From contig VWZP01006699.1 of NCBI GenBank assembly GCA_013396995.1, positions 434,859 through 498,858 of the forward strand: a stretch of DNA of 64,000 nucleotides. The letters are read 5' to 3'. This stretch comes from Dicaeum eximium. Its lineage: Eukaryota; Chordata; Aves; Passeriformes; Dicaeidae. Below the pieces are notes generated by a model that saw only the letters and a list, made by a program, of their open reading frames with translations, was not told the origin of the DNA and did no database searches. The position numbers and the translations under genes were made by a program. Positions 1-13,142 of the stretch are shown piece by piece; position 1 is the first letter of the stretch; every line of letters begins with the position of its first letter.

Positions 1-3000
1 AATGTTGCCTTCTTCTGAAATGGGGTTGATTTATTGAGGTAAATAAATGACTCCTTAAAATTGCTGCTATTTTTAGAAGTTAAAAATTTGTGTTCTGCAC
101 TCTTCTGAAAATGTATCCAACTTCCGTATTATCCCATTACTTATCTCAAACTCGTTTGTGTGTGCTATGTCTTGCCATGATTTTTCCTTTTAAGTTTCTA
201 GTAAACAAGACTTTTGAGATAAAACTTGGGTAAAAGCATTCAAAGAATTTTCAGAACTCAGTGGACATTTTATGTGTTTATGATCACAACTTGCAAAACA
301 TTCTTTTCCAGTATATCAGATTCATAGAAGACCATCTTTCCTGTCTGTATTTAGGGAAAAAAGCTTACAAAAGTTTGAAAATATGTCTAGAATTTGAAGA
401 TGAAGAACAGTTTGCATTGAGCCTAATTGTTCGTCTTGGTTAGTTTATAGTTTGAAACTGAACCAATCAATCTTTTACAGAAAGATTGTTAATTTCATTT
501 GTGGCCTCCTCTTTTGAACTTAAGTTGGTAAATAAAACCAAATAATTGTATCTCCTTACAAAAGTACTCAAAGATGACTCTTCATTCAAGCTCAGCCTTG
601 CAAATATGTGCATGTAAGAGTTCATGGATTTGAGGTCTCTCTTATTTCTGACTTGTCATTGGTAGGGATACTGAAATAAGTGACGTGCTCAGTAGCACAA
701 ACTTCAGTTCAGGTGCACCATTAGTGAATCCCTTCACTTGATTCATTAGGAATTCTAAAGGGACAATTTGAAACAACATACCCTGAAAGGGTGAAAACAT
801 TTTATGTATAGGTAATATAGGCATTAAGGATCCCTAACACCAGAATCAAGAAACTTACTAAAAAAGAAGTGCAAGTTTCTCTCTGCTTTCATAAATAATT
901 AAATCCATCCTCTGGGTTCCAGAATTCTTTTTTACCTTGCAACCTTGGTGGTACAAAGAAGATGTGGATCAAAGCAATCTGTTGACATCTGTATGTGTGC
1001 TCACAGACAAATGTGGTTTATGTAGGAGCTTCCTGCTTACAGAAAATGTTTGTTATAGGTTGGGAACATATTTGTCTTCTTCAAAATGAAGATTCTCTTG
1101 AAAGTTTGATTTATGTTACTGGAGATGGTTTGCAGTAGCAACCAGTTTTCGTGATTCAGCTGCATTGAAGATAAAATTATTAAAATTGCCATGAGGTGAA
1201 GTGCGGTCAAAAATAAAAATATCTTAATCAGCATTATTTTACAGTGATCACTTAATCAGGAAGAAAGTGAAGATGATTGTAGCTGAGAAATAGAGTGCCG
1301 GATCTGGTGCACAGTTAGCTACTTAAGCTTTATGATATGGTCTTTATTCTCAAGTGGGCCAAATCAAATTTATTACAGGCAATTTACATCCTAATGGTAC
1401 TGAACTTTCAAATGATTAGTTATTTTTTTATTTTAATTGCATTAGTTTTAAGGTGACTCTGGAAGAGTGCTGAAGTTCTAGGATCTTTGGAGACCTTCAG
1501 GGAATGAGGTTTCTTTAATAAAGGGCTGCTGTTGATGTCTTAACTCCCTGAAATATTGTTAAACTAAGAACAGTTCTTGAAACATGACTTAATTTTGAAT
1601 TACCGTGGTTTTATCATTGTGTCAATGCAAAAGAACCAGACAATAATCTACCTATTCAATTGGATTCCCCAGCTTGAAATAAAAGGAGCAAGCAAGTGAG
1701 TAGTTTGTAGTCCTTACAGTACAAGTAGTACAGGGTGGTGGCATTTAAAATGGTGTGAGGTATGGGTGGAAGAGGAGCTTAAGCTGTCCAGGTGGAACAA
1801 TTTCTGTGGACTAGGGAAGGTGTTTCTTCTTCTTTTGTCACGGGGAACTCAAAATTTCAATAAAAAGCCGTTGTGGAGATTAATCTTATTTTAATCTAAG
1901 TAAAATTCCTTCTCACAACACCAAGTTCCTACTCAGTATAGTTTTTTACTACTTCCATTTGACATACATTATATTGAAGTTGGTTTTGCTTTTCTGAATT
2001 TTAACTTTATTTTAATATTTGAAATTCAATTTAATGTCATGAATGCAGGACTTCATACAACATTTTCATTTCAAATATTGTCTATAAGGGCCCAAATAGG
2101 AGTGTAATTGTGTGCATTTGTACAAGTTCTCTAGCTCTGCTTGGGGCTTTTGAGCTGTGTTACAATGCAAAAACAAACAAGTGTCAGTGAAACCTGCAGT
2201 ATATGAAGTGCTTTATGAGCAGGTTTATGCCACGCTCTTAAAGAGGAAACAAGGTATGTTGGTTCATGTTCATACTGTGGGCACCTGCCAGTGACATCCT
2301 GAAGAGGAATTTCCCTGCTGTTTTGGGTTTGCCTGCATTACTCTCCTCCTTTTGAGGCCTTTGCAGCTTGGTGGGAAGTGTTTGCAGGGATGTGCAGAGA
2401 ATTTGGGGGGAAAAGTACCGTAGTGGAGGAGTGAGAGACAGGACTCAAATGATATGTGTGCTGTGTGAGACTTGACAGGTGTGCATTTTGACAAGTTCTA
2501 AGTGTAAGTGTTGGCTAAGAATGTATGGCTACAAAAATGAGTCATTTTAGAGAAGGAAAGTTTGTGGAGAGTCTGCTCACTCCCCTTCTCACAAGGATTA
2601 GAGCATATCGTTTGACTAATTAAAAAAGATTAAAAGTGCTTTAAGTTTTACAGAGCTTTGACAGCTTTTTTCCCCCTCAAAAGCAAAAATTTGTTATGTT
2701 AGTAGCTCATGTAAGATGTAATGAAACTCTCAGTATCAGCAAAAGCATATCGAATGTCTGACCTCAGTATATTTGCTTTATATAGATATTTTCTTTTAAT
2801 TAAAATTCTGAGGTGAAAGGGAGGCAAGAGAAGGGAGTGTAAGGCAGTATGCCTTAAAATCCTTCTTTCTGTAGCTGCAGAAATGGAGACTTCTGCAGTG
2901 CTGTGAAATATCTGGAAAGCTGAGCAGGGCACTTAGTGGACTAAAGTTGCTGGCTTTCTTCTGGTAAAACATTTCTGTGTTAGTACTACAATTTCTAGAG

Positions 3001-4973
3001 AGGGTTCACTTCTGTATTTTAATTGAGAGGATTATTTGAATTATAGATCAAATACGAATTGGATGATTCTTTAATGAGGGGTGCAAAAACAAATGCAGAA
3101 CAAGGGAAACTCTGAAATTATTGATACCTCCACAACTGCTTTGAGAGTGTACATATTTCAGGCCTTAGTTGTGGTTTTAACAGTAGCTGGTCTTCAGAGT
3201 AGAGTGCTGTTACTTGACATATTCTTCCTCCCCTTTTCTTTTCCTTTTTTCCCCCTCCCTCATTGAAGTGTGGTTGCATGGTCTGTTTATTGCGCAGTGT
3301 TTGATTTTTTTTTCTCTGATATTCATCAACACACAATGTTCCACAAACAGCTCTTTTTCCAGAGTCTAGTCAGACTAGAAGGTATATCTGCTTTACATAA
3401 TAAAAAGTAATGCACTGAAGAACTAAGAATTCTCCTTAAAGTATTTATTTTTGATGCCTGATTTATTTGATTTTTCAGATGATTTAGTAATTCTAAACAC
3501 AGATCTGATTGATTTTATTTACAGCTGAAATGTCCAGCATTTTTTGGCAGTCAAATACCAGCATACTGAGTTCTTTGTCAGACATTGGGGAATGTGAAGT
3601 TTAAGCTTCACTGTTGGAAGTGTGATTTTAACTGACTTGTTTCCAGCTCTGGGACAGCATGAGGGATGGAGTTGAAGCAGCATTCTGCTTTATAAAATGT
3701 GAGGCCACCTTCTTCCTTCTCCTTTGTTTTAGCCTTTCAGGGTTTTTAAATATCACAAAACTTTCTTCCTGTCTGCTCTTGATTTGCTCCCACAGCATTT
3801 CCACCCTCTTTAATAGGTGGAACAGGACGCTTGTAGCACAACCAGTTAAGTCTTGCTCTAGAATTCCAATCCACAGCAGGATGAATTAAAGTTCAATATT
3901 TCACTTTGCTGCTAGTATAATAATATTTAAACATAGGGTGGTTTTCTGAAATTCTTGGGATGAGAAAGAATAGTAATATAAAAAAATAATGGCTATATCT
4001 TGATGTGGTATGGAAGTGTTGTCTACATCTGCAATGGGTGTTTTGTGGACACAGGGATTATTTTTCATCTGAGTCTGGGGAAGGAAAAACCAGAACTACT
4101 CTAGTATGTTTGGGAAAGGTATTTTATTTTTGTCCCTGATTTTAAAGTTCCCGTTGAAGAATTATTTTGTGGTAGTTGTAGCCAAAGATGTCTGGATGGT
4201 CTCCACTTGACCTTGATGCGAACACAGTAGGATCCAGAATATTGTGTCTGTCTATACCATAGTACGGGAATTTGTGGACATGCTTCTCATTCCTGGAAAA
4301 TTCCAGATTCTTAACTTGTGCTTAGAGATGCTGGCACTTAACTGTTCATCGGGGAAAACATGTTAAAAATGTTCTGAGAGAGTGAAAACTGAATCTTAAC
4401 TGTTAAAACTGAGAAGGGTATTTGTGGCTTTTATTTTTTACGTTGTCTTGACTAATGTTCTGTGGTTCAGCTGCTATCACTGTTGACTACAGTGTTTCAC
4501 CCCAATTTCCTCCAGAGAGTTGGCAGAAACTGCAACAAAGCCTTCTTGGCTGTTCTGCCAGCCTTAGGTGGGTGGAGAGGAGAGATTTCTTTTCCATCTC
4601 CTCTCAAATTATGCTTTTAAGGAGCTCTGCCTTGCTGATTGTCGATTACTTCCCCTTTGTTTCGAGAAATACTATTTTTTTGGGAATGGTTTCCTCTCAC
4701 ACCTCCTTTCTGGAGCTTTTTGAAAGCTTCAGTTATGGTCTGTCTTAACTCAAAAATTCTATTTACACATTTCATAATCACAGCTGATAGAAGCCAATGG
4801 AAAATAAATACTTTAGGTTTGGATCAAGCCTGTAAAGTAGAAACACTTGCTAAGTTCCTTTCAGGAATTTAGCTGAAATTTCAAAACTGCAGAACTCTTT
4901 CAAAAACAGAGCTGTCAGTAGGTTATTCTGCTTTGGGTTTGTGGTGGTTTTTTTTCTTGGGGTGGTTGAGTTT

Positions 4974-4998
4974 TGGTTGGTTGGTTGGTTGGTTGGTT
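4974..4998. repeat. (GGTT)n simple repeat
   Basis: About six uninterrupted copies of GGTT are followed by a T run. This is an ordinary short tetranucleotide microsatellite in intron 1, with no evident function. Confidence 0.85.
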
Positions 4999-7256
4999 TT
5001 TTCCCAAAGACAGCACCAGGAAGACTTAGAGAGCCTTCTGGTATTCAGTTAAACGACAATCTCTTAGATTATGTGTTTTTGCTCATTTGCATGGGGAAGC
5101 TCTGTATGTGTTTTAATAAATACTTTTAGCTAGTGAAGCGAAGGGGGTCCTGTCTTCAAATGGTAAGCTACTAGTTTCCTGTGGTGGTTGTTTTCTTTCC
5201 CAGTCTATTTCCTTCAGAATGAACTTTCACCATTGTTCTTGACAGTTCTGGTGGATACAGTTTTTAATTTCTATGCCTTTGGCTTGACATGGCATTTTAG
5301 ATTGAACAGTACAGTGGACAGAAGGCTGGGTTTGCTGTGGGGTGCCTGGATCATGAAGGAAGCGTGTTTTGTAATTTAGGAAGTAAGATATGGGTATCTT
5401 ACTGCGAACCTGTCAGTCAAGGGTACAGTCTTCAGTCTTAGCAGAGTTACCCAGCTTGTTTATCCAAAAGCAAATACAGCATCAACGAGACACCAAGAGG
5501 AATTCCTGAACACTGTCCTGTTATGTTTTATTTTCTATTTCAGTTGGTTGTGGGGACACATTCCCAGTTGCTGCTACAGGTCTGCTGCACTTTCTTTACA
5601 GTCAACATGATCTTCACCTAACTTGGGTTCAATTTCAACCCATGCCTGCAGCACCCCTGGTTCCCTTCAGTGCTGTGCTGGGGAGGGGAAGGGACACTGG
5701 CAGCTGAGGGAGAAGCATGAACCTGCCAGCAAGAGTTTAAAAGATAACCCCCTTAGTATTAATTAGGCTGTAAGTAATGCTAATAATGCTTCCCCACTGT
5801 AAACATGATAAACAGACTGTTGAAGCTCAATGTCACTATTGCAGAGCCCATTGTTTTGCCTCTCTTCTGCTGGATGGTTGTTGTAATTACAACACAATCC
5901 TGCCTTTCCAGGGCCAGGGGGTAGAATATGTGTTCCTCTGCATGCCTGATTTGGCAACTAAACTCCTCCTGAGTGCTTTTCTATGTGTTTAACATGTTAC
6001 TTCTGGTGGAATTCTGGTTAAATTTAAACTGGAAAAAATCTAAATTTCTAACACTATTCTCCTTTTACTGAATTTTATTGTTTGTATGCATTGTAGGCAT
6101 AAATGGAACGAACGGCTAGAGCATGAGATGTGGGGAAAGACCCATAGAAACGTAAATAAATTGAAAGAATAGTCAGGGCAGGTTCACCTTGTTTGAAAAT
6201 GCAGCTTGGCTTAGTGCATCAGTACATTGGTTGCCCTGAGGGTGAACTGGGAGATTGTTTTTCCTTGCCATGTGTAATTGATTGAATAAGTGCAAGGAAT
6301 CTTGCCAAGAGGGTGGTGGCACAGTGTTCCCAGGCAGGGTGAGTTCGGAAGTAGTGGCCAGGTGGAGTGGCCAAGTGTTTTCACAGAACAGATTTTATAG
6401 GTCGTCTTATCTCTCCATCTCCTCCATGGAGATTGATAACATAGAATATTTTTCAGAGCAGCCTCCTCCATGAACATTGTGTATGACTTGTCAACATGAG
6501 GCCATAGAGAACATACTGGAAAGTTTTATGTCATGAACTTCCAGTTCTTGCTGAGTTGAAAACCAGCAGGAGGAGGCAGCGGCCAGGCTGCCCACACTTA
6601 CCCCTTGTTTGGAGGAGGAAGAGTTCTCTTGGGCACAGCAAACTGCTGCTCCTTAACCTGTATCAAACATGGCTAGCCACTTTGAAAAGGGATGTGTGTG
6701 GAAAAAATCATCTGTGCCCCTGTGTATTTCTGTAGGCTGACTGAAGCATCAAAGGAAATGCCCATACTGCCTCTTGCTCTCAAAAATCTGCATAGAAAGT
6801 GTGTCACTCTCATATCAACCATGAAGGAAACCACAGCTCCTGCAAAAAAAAGAGGGTGTTGTTTTCTGTTAAGTGTGTGCTGATTCTGTTTAGGGAGATG
6901 GGGATGTAAATGAGGGCTGTGTTCTGCAAATCTGCTTTTCAGGGACCCCTTGGAGCACATTTTGAAAAGCATTCCCTGGCCTGACCATTTGCTCTCCTCT
7001 ATAAGGCTTGTAGGACAGTGCCAAACTGGTTGCAAAAGGTCTGCCTGTTAACCTCCTAGTCTGGAAAGCTGCATGGATGAAATGCTGTCTGAAGAGAACC
7101 CTTCCAAGACCCCAGGCCAGGCCAAGTTTTCTATACTTAACATTGCTGTTGCCACAAGAGCAGCAGATGTTTGCACAGTAGACAAACAACATTGATGATA
7201 AAGCAAATTGACCTTTTTTGGAACAGGCTATTTGGAGTACATTCCATGGGCAATTC

Positions 7257-7273
7257 TTTTTTTTTTTTTTTTN
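7257..7273. repeat. Poly-T homopolymer ending in an ambiguous base
   Basis: A run of 16 T residues is followed directly by a single N at 7273. The pattern suggests uncertain homopolymer length in the assembly or consensus rather than biology. Confidence 0.85.
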
Positions 7274-10060
7274 CTATCTTTCTTCCAAAAGCTGCTTGGC
7301 TCTACATTGACATCTCTGCTAGAGGTGATAAAAAAGTTACAGAGGAGGGAGCTTTTAGAAACTTTTCCACTAATGCTGATACTACAAATCATTTAACCTA
7401 CTCCAAACCTATTTTTGTCATCTTTATTTTACTGAAGTAGTTATTGTGATGTTTATTTTTCCAGAGTCCCTATGGGGAACCCTGGAAGATTTCAGAATGC
7501 AATAATTAAAGAATGACAGGCCTTCCCTTGCAATATAAAGTGAGGAAGAGCTTTGTGGTTTAAACAGCTATGCTGTTGCTTGTTAACAAGAAATCTTGCC
7601 TTGTACTCTAGCCAGGCCTGTAATGGTCAAAAATGTTGAAGTTGAAAACTACATGTTTGTTTTCAATCAGTTGTTTTTCAAGTTAAAAGGCTCTAATGGC
7701 TTGTTTTAATTTCTTCAGTAGTATTTGTCAGTAGTATTAATATTTGTATTCAGTCACTTAGTGTAGCACAGCTCAGGCTGTCCAAGTAAGGCAGTACATT
7801 TTCTTATTACTTTTTCTACTGCAAAATCTTTCTTTTAAGGAATAAAAGATTACTGGAAGTTTGGGGAATCTCTATGAACTTGAGTCATATACTTCTGTTT
7901 AAATTGCATTTCAGCAGTACCTAAAATCTAATATTAAACCTGTATTTTAATTTTGTGATTCAATATTTTGAATAAAGTTATTATAAATGTAAAGCAGAAG
8001 TACCACTACAGTGAAAATCTCAGTGTTATGTGGCTGCATCTTTACTATTTGGACCTAATGCTGGGTTTTTTTAATCATAAGCTGATGTTCCTGTAGTTAG
8101 AACAGATGTAATTCCTGGGAGAGAATCGATTCCTGGTATCTGAGAAATTTCAGAAAAAAAGCGACCAGGTTCAGACTCTGGAACCATTGGGGATTTTAGA
8201 GGGTTTCATCTATTGTAACATGAATGTTAGTAGAGCTGTGCTGTAGGCATAAATCCCTGCATTTTTGCAGCATTGTTGTTCAGATGTGGTTTAGAAAGCT
8301 ACTTTAAAGACTGGGATGAAAACATTTTCTGGAGGTTTTTAGGTATCAAAACTACAGATAGCTTGTGTCTTGGCTCAGTTTATAAGATTGCTTTGCTGAA
8401 TAGAACACAGTAGGCTTTTGGACAAGGGTGCTGTAGTGCCTTGAAGGGATTAATATTAAAGTTCTAAATTGAATCATAGGGTTTTAGCAAGATTATTTCA
8501 TAACATTAGAAAGAGAAAATACTGAGTTCTAGGAGAACCCAAATTTGGTTTCTTACATGTGTCTGTTTTAACTTGGTTCTTACTTAGGGTAATTTGCTTT
8601 TGGAGCTTTTGAAAACAGTTTCCCATTTCTGTTCAGAAATGTTATTCTGAACAAACTGTTCTGCAATACGATGCCCATCACAACTCTCCCCTGCAAATAA
8701 AGCTGCACTGATTCCATCAGCCCCTGTAAAGAGAGAAATGGACATAGATGGGCCCTGTACCCTAAAAGCATAAGCTAATAAGGTTTTTATGGGCCTTGTA
8801 AAATGGTGACTTTACAATGTGCTTTTTTTGGGGTTTTTGTGATTCAGGAATGTGATTGTCAGTGCCTTGTCTGTTACAAAAATACTGTTCCCTTTTCAGA
8901 GATGTGAAACTGGGTGAAGTATCTCAAATTGCTTGTTTGGGATCATTGAGCTAGACTGCCTTTGAGCCAGAAATTGAATTCATGTTTCGGAGACCCATCC
9001 CAGTCCTGATTATACAACCTTCTTGTGTGAACCATATTTACTGAAGTATCTGTTTTAGTAATAGGATTTCATTTGTGTAAAGTATTGAACGTGCCTTTAG
9101 AACAATAATTTTATAAAGAACTCCTTTTCCTGCTAAATTACTTCCAAGTTTTAATATTTTTTTTTTACCAAGGGTTGTGCTATGTATGTTTTGATGTAGA
9201 GTTATCAGTAACTTAGATGTTTTGCATGCATGCAGAGAGCATTTATTAATGAACCAGGGCAGGTTAATTGTAGTGGTAAATGTGGCTGAAAGAGAGGAAT
9301 AGTGCTCCTGAGGCTGTTTTACTGCAAACAGTGCTGGGGGTTTACCTGTCTGGAATACAATACATTATTTTGCTTACTGATTTCAAATATATTATAAAAG
9401 AGGAGGGAAAGAAGAAGGAAATGAAGCTTAACTTGAAAACGCATTCAGTTTTTTCACTGAATGTGTTAATAATGTCTTGAGTGCAACTCTTCTTCCTTCC
9501 AAAAGCCAAGAATTGACTATTAAGTGTTCCCTTGAAGAAGTATTTTTCAGAAAACATTGCATAATACATTGTGTAGGCCAATATTACCCTTCCACTTACC
9601 ATTCACCACCATTTTAATTTCTCATTGAATACAGTATTGTGTGGCTGGTTGGCAAATAAATTAATATTGTCCAAAGTGCACTCATTATATTAGACTTTGC
9701 TTTTGCAACCAGAGTTACATAGCACAGATGCAGTGGATGTCTGTGAACTCAAAAGTCTGTGGAAAAATACAGTCAGCTTGACTCCATTTTTTTAAAATTA
9801 AAAGAAGGCAAATGCAAGCTTACTCCACAGACCTTTTTGTCACAGCAGTTTTGACTTTAGTTCTTACTTCATTATTTCTTCCTTTAAACTTCATTATATT
9901 CCTGTAGAATCTACAGGTATGTAAGCAAAATGATCCCTTGTTTTTCGGCCAGTGATTGTATCTATTTTGTGTTACTGTTACCTTGTTTTTTTGATTTTTG
10001 CGTGGGTTATTTTTTGGGTTTTTCTAAAATTATTCTTTTTTTTTTTTCCCTTTGTTTCAG

Positions 10061-10152
10061 CCAAACCTTTTACATCTAAAGTGAAACAGATGCGACTACA
10101 TAAAGAAGATTTTGAGATTCTGAAGGTGATTGGCCGAGGAGCCTTTGGAGAG
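10061..10152 (+). CDS. CDC42BPA: MRCK-alpha exon 2: pre-kinase linker and glycine loop
   Basis: This 92-nt exon encodes the end of the N-terminal cap and the start of the kinase domain (about residues 60-90). The translation begins AKPFTSKVKQMRLHKEDF, with the first Ala codon completed by one G from the upstream exon, and continues through GRGAFGE. The ATP-binding glycine loop GRGAFGEV is split, with Val encoded by the next exon. The acceptor is TTTGTTTCAG|C and the donor is GAG|GTATGT. The FTSKVKQMRLH segment matches the alpha paralogue; the beta paralogue (CDC42BPB), as I recall it, reads FTQLVKEMQLH. The only change noted against my memory of the human protein is a conservative Lys for Arg before EDFEIL. 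The frame stays open past the donor for about 180 nt, but that part has no kinase similarity. Confidence 0.95.
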
Positions 10153-13098
10153 GTATGTGTGAGAAGGAGCTGGAAGGGTTTGGATAATTCTCTTGCAAAC
10201 CTGCTGCACCGAGGAGAGACAGTTCATACCAATGCACTGATATACAGGTTTTTACATTATTTAGCCATAATGGATATTATAGACCCACCTAATGCAAGTT
10301 TGATGCAAGTACATCTTGTTTTATACATTCTTTGACAGCTCTTTTTAAGTCTTGTGAATTTAGAGAACGAGCAGGCTCACATGGATTGAGAGACCATGTT
10401 TCAGCTGTCTGAGGATAAATCACTTGCTTGACTAATTCTTTCCAGTCAGGAGGTGGAGGCCAGTGTGTAACTGATGGGATAGAGATCTAATAATTGCTAA
10501 TTTTCCTGATAACTGTATAGTCTGAAAGTAGTTTTCAGCAGCTTAAATAGCCAAATATTGACACTGATATTCCAACAACATAGAGAAATCTCTCTTTTCT
10601 GTCATTTAGTTTCCTATTTTAATGAATGTTTGAATATTTTCCTGTATTTCTTTTAAGGACTTCAGCAGATGTTATTTTCTTTTTCAGTAGTCACCTACTG
10701 CTGTCAAACCATACAATTTTTTGCTGCTTGATTAAGCTATCTCTTACTTGAAGTTGCCAGGCAAGTCAGTTGATCACTAGGTCGAGGAAACTTTAACATG
10801 TTAGCTTTCTGCCCCATTTTTCTTAATTCTTTTGGGTTTATGAGCTTTGTTTTTCATGCAGTACACTGTAGGAAGAGCAATTTAATGTATAACAGTGCAT
10901 TAAGTTTTTCATAGCCAAATATACTGCAGATGTGGGTAGTGAGTAAAGCTTCTGCAGGAGGTACTTCATACTGCCTGAAAATACACTTAAACCCAAAGAG
11001 TAAGATTTTCTGATCAAAGTGTTCATTGCCTTTGGAAACTGCAGTTCTCTTTGATAGGAGAGGATTTCTGGAGGCTCTGGCATGTGACAGAGAAGAGTTG
11101 TTCTCAGGTTCACTTACATGTTTGCATCTTGAGTGAAAATCAGTCTTTGCTAGTCTGTGATTATGGAAGAGCAGACTCCTGTAGGTAGTGTGTAAGGAAG
11201 AGGAATTTTTACTGTAGTGTGTGCCACTACATATTCTGATCCCTGTGTGCAAATATAATCATTGGGCAGCTGCAAAAATAACAAAAAAGTAGTATTTATT
11301 TAGCTGCTTTAACATTCTTAGTTTTGCTCCATCTGGAGTAAACCTTCTTTATAAAAGGACTGATGGCTGAAGTTAGTAATGAATAATTTATCTTTAGTTT
11401 AAACCTCTGCTACAGAGAATGTTGCAATCTCCATTTTGATGTAAACACTTCTGCTTGAAAGATTAGCCTTGGTCAGTGCTACCGTAGGAGTTGCAGCTGA
11501 GTTAATCTACAGATTGTGTTAAATATAAGAAAAATCACTTATGTTGGTGCCTTCTTGTCAGAAGGATCATACATGAAACCTGCCTTATATTGTGCTTTTA
11601 AGAGAAGTAATTTTTGTCTGCTAAATCAGCATCCAACTCCACAGCAGCTAAACCGCAAAGGAACCATAGTTCTTTTTCAGGAAGTTCTTTGTGGTGAATC
11701 ATCCCCTGAACAGTGAGAATGTAACTTTCCCCGTCCTCTTCTGGGGACAGTCTGTGTGATTGGTTAGTTCTTCTCTGCTAGGAGCACTGCTTCTTTCTAA
11801 TTCTTTATCTGAGAAAAATAGCATGACTCTATTGATTGTCAAAATCTTCAGTAAGGGGAGAACTGAAGTTCTTTTAGTGAAGATGTTTGGGTTGTTATGT
11901 TCTTAAAATAGGACTTAATAAGTATTTGGAAGGATATGTGTCTTGCTAGCTTAGTAAAGACCAGTTCTACACAGACATTTGTCTAAGAAAATAAATTCGA
12001 TATGAAATTGCTATTTTCCTGTAAAATAACCAGTAAATATCAGAGCAAGATTGAAAAAAGGACCACCAAATTTTACTGCTACTTAAACCACAAAAAAAAT
12101 ACATTAATATTAAATTGCACAATACTTGTATTTACTGAGACAGATTAGGAAATCTGAAAGAATGTATTTTCTTTCCAGCAAACTATAAATGAGACCAAGG
12201 TTGCTCTAGGTTACTGGGAGGGGTAATTTTTGTCTCCTGAATCAACATAATTCTGAAATTCTCTAGACTACAAAGTTAGTGCAAGTTTTCTTTGGCACAG
12301 TCTCAGACTTGTTCTTATTTTGATTTTACACTACTCAATTTCTTCAATTTGCATAGTCAAGAAATATTTCCCTTTTTGTTTTTACAAGTTTAATGCAGAC
12401 AAAAAGTAAAGTAGTTGCTGCTTATAACTGTAAGAGTTCATAGTTTCTAGTTTTGTTTTTCCCCTTACCCTTTTTTCTGCCTTCTGAGAAAGTTTCCTTT
12501 TTGTCAAATTATTCACATGCCCCTTCCATCTGCATGCATGTATTTACTTATTTACAATAACATGTAAGAGTGCTGTCTTTAGAAAACACAGATGTTTTGC
12601 TTGGGGGAGGAGCAGGATTATGATGGTAAAATTAATAATGTGGACTTCAAGTGTTTCAGTGTGCTGGCTTTGAGCAGCAGGGTTTGAAAAACCTAACTCA
12701 AAACAAAGAGACTTCAAACTTGGGAGCTGAAAAATGCTGCTAGGAAAGGTGAAGCAACTGGGCAACAGCTCTTAATGGTGTCCCCCAGCAGTATAAAAGT
12801 GCAGCTTAGTGAAAGTTCTTTCTAATACTAAAATTTTCAATTGATTATCATAGCTTTGAAAAAAAAATTCAGTGCATGCTTATGCTAGAAAATATTAGGT
12901 TATGTTGTTGATATTTTGAAGATGATGAATTTTGTAGCTTGAGAATGAGCTAGTTACTCCTAATTTTTGTCATACAGCTATGAACAGTAACATTCTTTTT
13001 TGTCTGCTTGTTATTGCTGGACACGAAAACCAATGCTGAATCTTCCTTTCTACTTTTATTGTTCTTTTTCTTTCAACTTTCGTAGTTTCTGTTCTAGT

Positions 13099-13142
13099 TT
13101 TTTCTGTATAAGGCTATTACTTTTTCTGTATAAGGCTATTGC
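13099..13142. repeat. 22-bp tandem duplication (two copies)
   Basis: Two adjacent 22-bp units at 13099-13120 and 13121-13142 share the core TTTTTCTGTATAAGGCTATT and differ only at the second-last base (A versus G). This is a recent local duplication, probably from replication slippage, with no evident function. Confidence 0.9.

Larger units (their letters stand above)
1..10060 (+). other. CDC42BPA: CDC42BPA intron 1 (3' part; 5' end outside window)
   Basis: This is non-coding sequence upstream of the first recognisable exon. It ends in a strong acceptor, a long T-rich tract followed by tttgtttcag at 10051-10060. No exon-like stretch resembling residues 1-59 of MRCK-alpha was found on either strand, so the first coding exon is inferred to lie upstream of the window. 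Contents seen are a (GGTT)n run near 4974-4998 and a poly-T run ending in an N at 7273. No CR1 fragment, RNA gene or promoter could be supported. Open frames of 60-127 codons here have low-complexity composition and match no family I know. An unrecognised 5' untranslated exon or alternative promoter cannot be excluded by reading. Confidence 0.75.

Noticed and set aside
9952..10335. 127-codon plus-strand frame containing AKPFTSKVKQMRLHKEDF as a possible complete small protein
   Set aside because: Only 10061-10152 is exonic. The part before it is a T-rich splice-acceptor tract translated as hydrophobic residues, and the part after the GTATGT donor has no kinase similarity.
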